From a virus: a stretch of DNA of 64,000 nt. Of the stretch, positions 24,844 to 33,179 are shown piece after piece. The notes beneath the pieces were generated by a model that was not told where the DNA came from, made no database searches, and saw nothing but the letters and a program-made list of their open reading frames with translations. The stretch's first letter is position 1. Every line of letters begins with the position of its first letter. A program made the translations under genes and the position numbers. The stretch lies in the IMG/VR virus record IMGVR_UViG_3300048588_001019, positions 1 to 64,000 of that record; one strand, 5' to 3'.

Positions 24844-27159
24844 ATGAAGAGTCTTCTGATATTCCTGATAGCGACCGTGATAACTTCATGCGGAGTGGAC
24901 AAAAAGTCCAGTAGCGAAACGAGCGATGGATTGTCGTGCCCATCAGCGATAGTCAGTCCCGCTGTCCCGGCAGCCGCAGGTCAATTGGTTTTCACTCTTC
25001 CCGAAACTATTGATAGCTGTTCAGTGGAAGGTTATGTCGTTGGCTATGAAGGTACTCTTAAAGTTGAGAGAACTAATGAAGGTTTTTTTGTTCTAAACAA
25101 TATTCCCGCAGGCCAGCTCGACATTATTATCACAGGTAACGACGTTGGAGCAGGTTTATGGCTCGACAAGAAGGAAAAAGAGCGTGGCAAGAGGATCAAG
25201 AAAACCAAAATCCTAAATGGTGTTAAAACAGACGGCGGTGAAATCGATCTTCCTAGAATGGGCATAATTGTAGGCAAAGCAGTACTTAATGGCCAAACAG
25301 ATCATGCCGGTATTGATGTTTATGTTCCTGGTACTGAATACACTGCAAAGACAGATACTGAGGGAAAATTCTCGTTCACTGCAGTTCCAGTAGGTGAACA
25401 TAACCTTTATTTTGAAAAAGATGGGTATCACCGTGGCCAGATTGAAGGGATTAAAGTTGCAGAGTCGATCGAGACGAAGCTCGATGATTTGACATTGGTT
25501 TTGTCGACTGGAGCTGAAGGTTTCATTATTATTGAAAACGGTGCAGCTTTAGTGAATTCCAGAACTGTAAACCTCAATATTGGTGCTACGGAAGATGCTG
25601 TGCTGATGAAAATATCTGAATCAAACGTGTTCGAAGGCGTTTCTTGGAAACCAGTGAAAAGCTCCCTGCAATATGTTTTTGATAGCCAAGGTGAAAAAAA
25701 GCTATATGTAAAATTTGCAAATGCCAATGGTCTTGAAAGTTCCCCGTTCACAGATGAAGTAATTGTAGATATTTTTTCGAATGGCAGCGCGATATTTGCA
25801 CCATCATATTCAGTGTCGTCTGTTGTTCCTCCCTCTAGTACCTTTACTCTTTCAAATATCGCATTGCCTGGAAATGCAACTGAAATGATGGTTTCTACAT
25901 CATCGACTTTTTCGGGAGCATCATGGGAAACGCCGACAACGAACAAACAGATTGTTTTTCCGGCAAACTATTCCAGTTGTGGCACCAAAAAGTTCTACCT
26001 GAAATTTAAGGATTCGGATGGTTACGAGAGTCCTACTACAAGCAAAAGTGCTGATTTATTGTGCTGGGAAAGTATGTCATCGTCCGGTGCGCCAATTGTC
26101 AGTAGCGGTATTAATGGAGCGAACGGGTATCAACCCAATCCTTTACCGTGGACGGGTTCTGAGGTTTTGTTGGTTGGTTACAACTCTGGAATGTTGGGGG
26201 GGAATACCATTGGTGCAGGAGCATATAACCCTGAAACTGATACGTGGCGAAGCTTGTCTACAACCGGACACACGGGTACTTTGTTCGGCTATGTTTCGGT
26301 GCTCACTAACACTGGAAAGCTAATAACATGGGGCGGCAGTGATCTTGATGGAACGCCTCTTCATAGCGATGGAGCAATATTTTCCATTGGCAGTAATTCT
26401 TGGACTCCAATGTCAAATATCAATTCGCCCTCTGCTAGATACAACCTGTCCGGTATTTGGACTGGTGAAACAGGTAATGCTATTACAAGCAATCGCCTAA
26501 TTTTGTGGGGTGGACAATCATATTCTTATCCAACAGATGGCTTCATATATCGAGCTGATAATGATAGTTGGTCGTCAATCAATTCTACAAATGCTCCTCA
26601 AGCAAGGTCATCAGCGAATATTACCTGGGCCAGTAATAACATGATCGTTTGGGGTGGGTATAGCACGTGTCCTGGTTGTCAACCAATTAACGATGGGGGT
26701 CTGTATGATCCGTCAAATGACACCTGGACAGCGACTGCTATCGGGCCGACAGCAAGATACGGTCATGCATTTGTGAAGACTTCCGATGATGAAATATTTG
26801 TGTGGGGTGGATTCGCGCCAAATGGCCTCTCAGTTTTTGCCGATGGAATGATCTTTACGCCATCTACAAATTCTTGGAGATCAATTTCAAGTACTGGGGC
26901 ACCTTTGCCAAGAGGTAATGTTGCAGCAGTCGCATTGGACAATGGGAGAGTTTTCGTGTTCGGTGGTCAAGATGCTGCCAGCGGTTGCTTCAATACGACT
27001 GGTGCAATTTATGATTCAAGAGCCAACACATGGACTTCGGTCACCTACGGAGACACAGCACTCGATAGATCGGGGTGTGCGCAGTATTACTTATCTTGGA
27101 CCGGGTCAAAGGTGGTGATTTGGGCATTGGATCGTGGGGTTATTTTTAGTCCTTTTTGA
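24844..27159 (+). CDS. Surface lipoprotein with Kelch beta-propeller
   Basis: The 771-residue protein has a lipoprotein signal ending VITSC (C16). Residues about 130-220 form a carboxypeptidase-regulatory-like beta sandwich (GKAVLNGQTDHAGIDVYVPG and FSFTAVPVGEHNLYFEKDGY). One or two Ig-like segments follow (about 225-400). The C-terminal half has at least six Kelch-type blades with recurring ITWGG, LILWGG, IVWGG, FVWGG and VFGG strands and NTW/DTW turns. This is a binding scaffold rather than an enzyme; I see no galactose-oxidase metal ligands. It would sit on the outer membrane. Its promoter region is the preceding 300 bp. Confidence 0.85.
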   Translation: MKSLLIFLIATVITSCGVDKKSSSETSDGLSCPSAIVSPAVPAAAGQLVFTLPETIDSCSVEGYVVGYEGTLKVERTNEGFFVLNNIPAGQLDIIITGNDVGAGLWLDKKEKERGKRIKKTKILNGVKTDGGEIDLPRMGIIVGKAVLNGQTDHAGIDVYVPGTEYTAKTDTEGKFSFTAVPVGEHNLYFEKDGYHRGQIEGIKVAESIETKLDDLTLVLSTGAEGFIIIENGAALVNSRTVNLNIGATEDAVLMKISESNVFEGVSWKPVKSSLQYVFDSQGEKKLYVKFANANGLESSPFTDEVIVDIFSNGSAIFAPSYSVSSVVPPSSTFTLSNIALPGNATEMMVSTSSTFSGASWETPTTNKQIVFPANYSSCGTKKFYLKFKDSDGYESPTTSKSADLLCWESMSSSGAPIVSSGINGANGYQPNPLPWTGSEVLLVGYNSGMLGGNTIGAGAYNPETDTWRSLSTTGHTGTLFGYVSVLTNTGKLITWGGSDLDGTPLHSDGAIFSIGSNSWTPMSNINSPSARYNLSGIWTGETGNAITSNRLILWGGQSYSYPTDGFIYRADNDSWSSINSTNAPQARSSANITWASNNMIVWGGYSTCPGCQPINDGGLYDPSNDTWTATAIGPTARYGHAFVKTSDDEIFVWGGFAPNGLSVFADGMIFTPSTNSWRSISSTGAPLPRGNVAAVALDNGRVFVFGGQDAASGCFNTTGAIYDSRANTWTSVTYGDTALDRSGCAQYYLSWTGSKVVIWALDRGVIFSPF

Positions 27160-27500
27160 TACTCAACGGGATTACGTGCGAGCTGATAAACTCAGAAAAA
27201 ATGCGCGAAATCAAATCCATTGTATGCCTTGATAAGAAATGTTGTGTGGGCTTTAGTGATCTGTATGTATTGTCGTATTTTCTATCTGATGGTTGAATAG
27301 CGTGTATCGCCTTCATATCTGCGACTACAATATATTAATAGAAATATCTAAACTGCACAATAACCGGGCATCGTATGGGTAACAACCCTATTTGGGTCCT
27401 TCATGGCAGGGGGGCCTCACTAGCTGGCTGATTCCTTTTCTTTGCGGAAGAAAATCAGGGGTATGTTCGGTGGCATTAAGAGGATTTGTCGAACCACAGC

Positions 27501-28736
27501 TTAGCCGGCAGAATCAAGATCCCAATGTTCTGCAAGAAAGGCATCTCTGACTTTTTCTCGCTCTCGCTCGTATGCTCTGAACTTTTCAACATCCTCCAAG
27601 ACACTGCGCATTCCGTGAGCCCGTATAGAAACGAGCAACGATCTGCCCCAGAACAATATCTGCATAGCAAACCCAATCCCAAAAGAACCCAAAAGGCAGA
27701 CGCTTGTGTATTGTTTTAGCCCAAGATTAGGCAAGTTCAATGCAATTATCGAGCCTGCTGTGAAGGCTGCTGTTGAAGCCATGCTGCCAAGCCAGACAGC
27801 CCAAGGGAATCGTTTGTCAGAGTCGACGATCCATGCCGACAAATGAGCATGCGCAAATCCAAGTCCGCGAGTAAGGATATCGTCCTTGGTTGTCAAATTG
27901 AATGCACTTCCACAAAGGGCATAGGAGTATGCTACACCGGGTGCAGAGTTGAATCCCAACGATACACACCTTTCTGCGATCGATGCTGAAACCATTGAAA
28001 TTCCGCCGCCAAGGCTATGTCCGACAGTAAGAATAAATTCCGCCGCCTCAGAATCACATTTTTTTAGGATTTCCCTCGTTGCAACTTCATAACGATGATG
28101 ACGCGTTACCAAAGAAGGAAATCTGAAAGCCAATTCATTCCAAAAAAGATGAAATACGTACGTCACGGCTATCATCCAGAGGAGTATGAAGAAAGTCTTC
28201 TTAAAATCGGAGACTGAATAACTTGAATAGTATAGACCAGTTGCCAGGATAAAACTCGACACCACAAGAAGAGTAGTGCACATCAAGATCGGGAGGACAG
28301 GTATCAAGCGCATAGCATTGGTGAACGAAATCTCGCCCCGGAGCAGCATCAAATTTTGCCTCCAATTTGAAATAGAAGGCACGGTGCCTCGGACTACCAC
28401 AATCCTATGTCTGCCCCCATTGGCTTTAAAAACCCACGCTTTCAACTTCTTCTCTGGAATGTAGCATCGCGAAAAACTTTCGGGAATTTTTTCAATCAGT
28501 TCCTTATCGAGTTCATCATAGTATACGGCATCAGACAGCAATGCACAGCGTTCAACGACATCCAGATTCTCTCGTTTGAATTTGTTGACAATCCATCTCA
28601 ACTCTTCTCTTCGCTCTGCAAAGGAGAGTTTAGTTAAACGCTCTTGTTGTGGTTTCTCCGTTCTCAAAGCGTTTCTACTAAGCACTTCCTCGATTGTTCG
28701 GAAATGCCCGACTATGTCGTCGGCTATGTACGGCAT
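27501..28736 (-). CDS. Membrane-embedded class 3 lipase-like alpha/beta hydrolase
   Basis: I use ATG 28736, with GGAGAG close upstream (411 aa); the frame is open to 28829. The nucleophile elbow GHSLGGG is clear, and an upstream strand VVVRGTVPSISNW matches the R-G-T segment that forms the oxyanion side in class 3 lipases. Two hydrophobic pairs (about residues 155-215 and 330-375) make it an integral membrane protein, with the hydrolase part between them. The likely substrate is a lipid ester. It is convergent with the Kelch lipoprotein gene, and 27160-27500 shows no gene. Confidence 0.75.
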   Translation of the reverse strand: MPYIADDIVGHFRTIEEVLSRNALRTEKPQQERLTKLSFAERREELRWIVNKFKRENLDVVERCALLSDAVYYDELDKELIEKIPESFSRCYIPEKKLKAWVFKANGGRHRIVVVRGTVPSISNWRQNLMLLRGEISFTNAMRLIPVLPILMCTTLLVVSSFILATGLYYSSYSVSDFKKTFFILLWMIAVTYVFHLFWNELAFRFPSLVTRHHRYEVATREILKKCDSEAAEFILTVGHSLGGGISMVSASIAERCVSLGFNSAPGVAYSYALCGSAFNLTTKDDILTRGLGFAHAHLSAWIVDSDKRFPWAVWLGSMASTAAFTAGSIIALNLPNLGLKQYTSVCLLGSFGIGFAMQILFWGRSLLVSIRAHGMRSVLEDVEKFRAYEREREKVRDAFLAEHWDLDSAG

Positions 28737-29275
28737 GTTCTCTCCAGGCGAGAAATTGAATGTAAGAGATAATTGTAAGCCACCTAGCCAAAGTCGGTAG
28801 TAAAGATTTTCGGTTTTCAAACTCTGCATTCATATAATTAACCATACCCCAGTATATTGGCTTTCCAGGCACCTGCATTCTTACAGACCAGAGGATTGTG
28901 ATGGGATGAAGTTTTCGAGTTGATGAGCGTTTGATCACCACGTGTGCGACAACTACTGAACCAAGACTCAACTCCGATAGGATCCCTTAGCTCAGACGGC
29001 ACCGGATGACAGCTGCGGCCCGACAGTCTAAATGGGTAGCAAAAAATGCGGGTCTTAACACACTGATTCTATGAATAAAAAAAACTTCTCTGTGACGGTA
29101 GTCGGGTGGATTTAGTGAGGGCGCTTTTCCTAAGTGTTCTGTGAATCCTAGTGAATGTGGGCTTCAGGATAGTTTGTTGAGAAGGCCTTTTGGGATGAGC
29201 ATCGTGGTGCATATCCCCCTGACAACACGAATCCGAGCAAGACTCATTTTGTTAAGCAGCAGGCAGGGTTATGGC

Positions 29276-29293
29276 GGTAAAGGATTCTTAACC
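29276..29293. repeat. Dispersed dyad, copy 3
   Basis: GGTAAAGGATTCTTAACC. The unit around it (about 29165-29498) includes the AAGGCCTT, GAGCATCGTG and AATCCGA blocks shared with copy A. The stretch 28737-29160 shows no convincing gene. Confidence 0.65.
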
Positions 29294-29342
29294 TGCGAAA
29301 GGATGTCGGAGCCACGCCTCAAGCTTCCACAGGTTGTCTTCA

Positions 29343-29498
29343 TCACGGGTTTGTTGATTGCGACTGACCATCGCAATGTGGACAAGGTCCTGTTGCTCCC
29401 CAGATTGCCAGTGATAGCTTCCCGCAGTCGGGGCACGCTGCATCGAATTGCATTTGTTCGAGGAGCGATGTTACTTGCTTTTCATGGTCGATCATCAT
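29343..29498 (-). CDS. Zinc-ribbon micro-protein, copy B
   Basis: ATG 29498 follows AGGAA closely (51 aa). The protein is essentially one zinc ribbon: ACPDCGKLSLAIWG, then CPHCDGQSQ, preceded by a short helix (VTSLLEQM). It is too small for an enzyme and may be a DNA- or RNA-binding adaptor. The dyad lies just past its 3' end, in the same relative position as in the other two copies. Confidence 0.55.
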   Translation of the reverse strand: MMIDHEKQVTSLLEQMQFDAACPDCGKLSLAIWGATGPCPHCDGQSQSTNP

Positions 29499-29650
29499 TT
29501 TATTTCCTTTGAAAGGGTTATCGTTGACCCATTCAATCAATCATTTTCCGCCTCGGTCTTCCACGGAGATGAACTGGCAATAAAATGTCTCTTGCTAAGT
29601 GACTTTCAACAAAACCCACTCTGCCTTTGAGTGTGGAATGCAGCCTGGCC

Positions 29651-29795
29651 GTAAAGAAATCTTAACCGTGCATTAGGGCCATCGAGGCGATGCTTCAAGC
29701 TTCCGCATGGCCTTGCCTCTACCGCCTATATCATGGGTTTGCAGTTTGTGATTGACCATCACAATATGGGCAATGGCCTGTGGATCCCCAGGCAT
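29651..29795 (-). pseudogene. Zinc-ribbon micro-gene, truncated copy C, with dyad
   Basis: Only the end of the gene survives (WGSTGHCPYCDGQSQTANP, then stop, about 29743-29795). The full conserved 3' DNA and dyad GTAAAGAAATCTTAACC (29651-29667) are retained, lying within 350 bp of copy B. The 3' block is better preserved than the coding part. Confidence 0.6.
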
Positions 29796-29970
29796 GTTGG
29801 CCTTACTGCTAAGTTGATAGGGATTGACCGAGGTGCTTACTTCAGATCGGGGCAACTCAATCAGGCATGGAGGACGACGTTGCAAGAAAACTATATTAGA
29901 TAAGGGATATGGTAGCGATAAATCGCTAGTCCAAAATTCCGATCTATTATAGCGTAATCTCGCTTTTTCC

Positions 29971-30297
29971 TTAGATTTCCGACGGATTGTTTCCAGGATA
30001 GTTGGGATTGACTCGCATAAGCCCTTCCGCATCCACATAAACCATGTTCCTGTCTTCCATCGAGCTGATTGCGCTACGCAAATTGGAGATTGCTTTGTCT
30101 TCCTTCATAACTTGCAGAATATAATTCATAAATATTACCTCCTCTTCTATGCTCATAGCTTCAATAATGTCACGCTTGTAATAAGGTGAAGGATAATAGT
30201 CAGTATAACTGCCCTGGATAGAGTCGGACATCTTGCGCTTAAATTGTTCTTTGAAAAGTTTGCACTTATGACTATAAGAAGCATTTCCTCTATTCAT
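29971..30297 (-). CDS. Small protein at the end of the DGQHR operon
   Basis: A 108-residue soluble protein with GAGGC before its ATG, 34 bases after the DGQHR-like gene. It is rich in aromatic residues early (YTDYYPSPYYKRD) and helical in the middle. No family is recognised. Position suggests it is part of the same defence-like unit. Confidence 0.5.
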   Translation of the reverse strand: MNRGNASYSHKCKLFKEQFKRKMSDSIQGSYTDYYPSPYYKRDIIEAMSIEEEVIFMNYILQVMKEDKAISNLRSAISSMEDRNMVYVDAEGLMRVNPNYPGNNPSEI

Positions 30298-30331
30298 ATT
30301 TTTGCCTCACAATTCGGATTGATTTTTAGTG

Positions 30332-31612
30332 CTATTCTCTCGAATGTCTAGCATATTCCCAATCCAGAGTTGTCTCGCCTTTTGACCACCAGAATGTTCT
30401 GAAAGCACGTTCAGTAAGGTTCTTAATTGTTGCGCTCCTGCTGCTTTGAATATTGTCGAGCTCTCTGTAGTAAGATTCCAACTGAAAAACATCCTCGCCT
30501 GCCTTGATTAGGTCTATTATCTTTCTAATTGACTTTGTTATGAGTTGGTTGTCGCCTTTTTTTTCCACATAGCTTCCTAGAGATGCCATCATAGGAATCA
30601 AAAACGTACTGGTGCTGTTTGGCAGGATGTTCATGTACTTTGGTTCTTCAGTGTCTTCATAGAATCGATGAATGACCGGGTGAAGCTCATTTGTAATCAT
30701 GGCGACTGCTTTGCAAACTTCGTCAAGCTTCTCGTCGACTATATCCTCTTCTTCCTTTATGCTCCAAAATAAAGAATCCGTCGAAGTGCTCTTAGAAAGC
30801 ATATGATTTCTTTCCAAGAACGCTTGAATAGCCATAATAAGCTCAGCACCTACAAATTGATTTCTCTTCGATCCTGTATGCGAGTCTTTCAAGAAAGTTG
30901 CACCATGGCTCTTCTCGAGGTTCTGAAGTATGTTATGCTGCATTATTTCAAGTTGGTGGTTGAGAGACATGCGCTTTTGCGCGGTGTTGAAAATTATCAT
31001 ATATTTCAATAAATCTTTGATTTCTAGGTTATAATATACTTCCAATCTGATGTGCGCATTCAATACACGGTCTAAGACGCCTTTGTCCAAATGGGGCTGA
31101 AACTCTTCGAACTCAACGGGTTTCAAAATACCTTGCTCAATTATCTTTTCTTTGTGAATAGCAAGATAGAAAGCTATCAAAAAGCACGCATATCTTTGCA
31201 AACCGTCAATGATGGATACTTTGTAATCACCACGTGCAAAAGCCTGAATATCAAATTTAGATAGCTTAGCGGAATCCTTGAGAACGGCTACTCGTAATTC
31301 TGGTATTAGATGTCCATCGAGAATTGAGATTACAAGCTTTTTGTAGATCTTATCCGTCAAATGGTTTTGGAGCTTGCGTTGAAAGAAATTTTCCTTCAAG
31401 CTGGCAATTGGAATGAGTGCATGTAGATAAGTATGAACATGGGTTACAATGGCCCCAGTTCTTATATCCCTGAGATTTCTGTCTGTGCTGATCTCCCAAA
31501 AATCAACTGTATTCCGCGATCTCTTGGACGGCGAAGGTACGTTCTGGGTAGTTTGCTCAATCAACGAAAATAATGCTCTTTGCTTTTCATCAGATGTAAG
31601 ATTTTTTTTCAT
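30332..31612 (-). CDS. DGQHR/ParB-like protein
   Basis: The 426-residue protein has an N-terminal region with IIDGLQR at residues 134-140, matching the I-(I/V)-D-G-x-(H/Q)-R motif of the DGQHR/DndB family and related ParB/DUF262 proteins. It also has a following FNTAQKRMS segment (about 209-217) equivalent to the conserved N-T-x2-(K/R)-x-L-S of DGQHR proteins. The C-terminal 200 residues are helical. DndB regulates phosphorothioation; many relatives are defence-linked nucleases or sensors. Here it is 11 bases downstream of a PD-(D/E)XK-like gene, so a small nuclease defence operon is likely. Biochemical activity is unknown. Confidence 0.65.
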   Translation of the reverse strand: MKKNLTSDEKQRALFSLIEQTTQNVPSPSKRSRNTVDFWEISTDRNLRDIRTGAIVTHVHTYLHALIPIASLKENFFQRKLQNHLTDKIYKKLVISILDGHLIPELRVAVLKDSAKLSKFDIQAFARGDYKVSIIDGLQRYACFLIAFYLAIHKEKIIEQGILKPVEFEEFQPHLDKGVLDRVLNAHIRLEVYYNLEIKDLLKYMIIFNTAQKRMSLNHQLEIMQHNILQNLEKSHGATFLKDSHTGSKRNQFVGAELIMAIQAFLERNHMLSKSTSTDSLFWSIKEEEDIVDEKLDEVCKAVAMITNELHPVIHRFYEDTEEPKYMNILPNSTSTFLIPMMASLGSYVEKKGDNQLITKSIRKIIDLIKAGEDVFQLESYYRELDNIQSSRSATIKNLTERAFRTFWWSKGETTLDWEYARHSRE

Positions 31613-31623
31613 TGCTAAACCTT

Positions 31624-32022
31624 TTAAAGAAATTTCCTGTTATTAAATTCCTCTACTAACGAGCCGATGATATCGAGGCTTTTCCGGATAGCATTAATAT
31701 CAATACCGCCTGCGCTAACAAAATACTGGTTCTTGATCCATTTTACAGGAGTCCGTTGATATCCATCCACAATGCAATACCACGGAGCATTTATTAGACG
31801 AGCATACAATTGGGGTTGAAATATCGACGATGATCGATTTATTTTTAGTTCTACTACAGCGGCTGTAACTATTTTGCGTCCTATAAGTGCTTCTATTTCA
31901 AGATCGGGAAATAGATATCCAGAGCAATAACGAATTCTGTGACCCTTGACTAGCCACATGTTCAGGCAATTAGGAATTGTTATGCTATTTAACAAAGCCT
32001 CGCAGTAGTCTACCTCTCGCAT
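31624..32022 (-). CDS. Small PD-(D/E)XK-like nuclease candidate
   Basis: ATG 32022 follows GGAG (132 aa). A compact restriction-endonuclease core is visible: PD with D40, then a strand with VELK (E58, K60) and downstream Q-x-Q-L-Y (residues 69-73). This D...ExK plus Q/Y arrangement is shared by many restriction and Cas4-like nucleases. It is the first gene of the operon with the DGQHR-like gene. Size is at the low end for a complete nuclease. Confidence 0.5.
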   Translation of the reverse strand: MREVDYCEALLNSITIPNCLNMWLVKGHRIRYCSGYLFPDLEIEALIGRKIVTAAVVELKINRSSSIFQPQLYARLINAPWYCIVDGYQRTPVKWIKNQYFVSAGGIDINAIRKSLDIIGSLVEEFNNRKFL

Positions 32023-32257
32023 CAAAACATCTCCATGAAAACCCTAGCTGGCAATAGATATGAGGTTTAACTAATGCTGTCAATGATAAGTTGTGCTATG
32101 TAAATTGATAGCATGAAGTTTTCTAATAGCCAGCCAGAGGTCCAATTATCAAGGGTTTCATGAACCTGGTTAGGATCATAAAAACGTCTTTTGATATTCG
32201 GTAGATAGAAAATAGTTGCGCGAGATATGCAGGTGACTGCCTCTTGAGTTACAGCCA

Positions 32258-32840
32258 TGGACGAAAATCACAAGGAGTTCGGAGGCAGCGGCAGTATTCC
32301 TGGTCGAGTTAAACGTTGCGGAACAACAGCCGGAATATCAAGTCCTGAGGCTATAAGGAGATGGCCAAGAAGAAGCCAACTTCGACTCAGGGAACTTTCC
32401 CTAATTCGAAGGTGGCAGATTTCAAGAACAGCTAGAAATCCTCGAGATGCTAATGACTTCCACGGTCAAGGGTGCAGAAGTGCATCGAAAGCCCTGGGCC
32501 ATTACCTCACGAGCCATGCGTTTGCATGGTATTGCGAGGTATGGCTTTGGTCAAGCAACAGGGTGGAGGTCCATGTGCGGCTGATTGGCGTTAGGCGTAG
32601 GAATCAAAACGCCAAGTAGAAAATCACTAGCAAATGCCCTTGTGTCGATTCTTGCCTCAATATCGTCGTGTCTTCAGGGTCCTCGTCGTGCATTGTCAAA
32701 GCCAAGGAGGACCTTATGGAAGACACGAAGACCCAACAGCCCCCCAGAAAAGAAGCAATTGCAACCTCTCCAGGTAATTCACTGTACCGATGCTTACGCC
32801 TGCCTGCGGTTCTGATCGATGACGGCCTTATGAGCTGACG
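32258..32840 (+). other. Degenerate region with a broken MEDTKTQ micro-gene
   Basis: No intact gene is seen. AAGGAGGACCTTATGGAAGA (strong ribosome site plus ATG 32716) matches the micro-gene at 51420. After MEDTKTQ the frame is shifted by small indels; the residues EKKQLQPLQVIH in another frame still match EKQEQPTQVIH of the intact copy. About 60 bp upstream also match. The remaining 32026-32257 and 32841-33179 hold nothing I can support beyond the promoter of the McrB-like gene. Confidence 0.5.
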
Positions 32841-33179
32841 TTTTTGTTTTGGAAGAACGTAGAACATGGACGCTTAACGGCGAAATCGAATAAGAGCAGG
32901 AGAGCATTGTTGGTTAGAAGTCGAAATAGATTCCAGCTCTCCAACTCGCACACAGAAGAAGCCTTTCGCCGAAAAGAGGAGTTATCTGAAATCTTGATCT
33001 GATAAAGGAGTGCTTGTTAGAAGCAACTTTACTATTCCGAAATAATTGTCTTGATTAGTCGTAATCAGACGAAAACATTAATAGTAGGAGAGGTTTGTGA
33101 CTTGTATTAAAGATACTATTTTAGCTCGTTGATCTAGTTCCGATAGTTGCACTGCGTTAAAAATATCCAAGGAATTGCC

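Noticed and set aside
28985-29030. tRNA-like TTAGCTCAGACGGCA stretch
   Set aside because: The D-arm-like bases are not followed by an anticodon stem or a T arm; no cloverleaf can be drawn.
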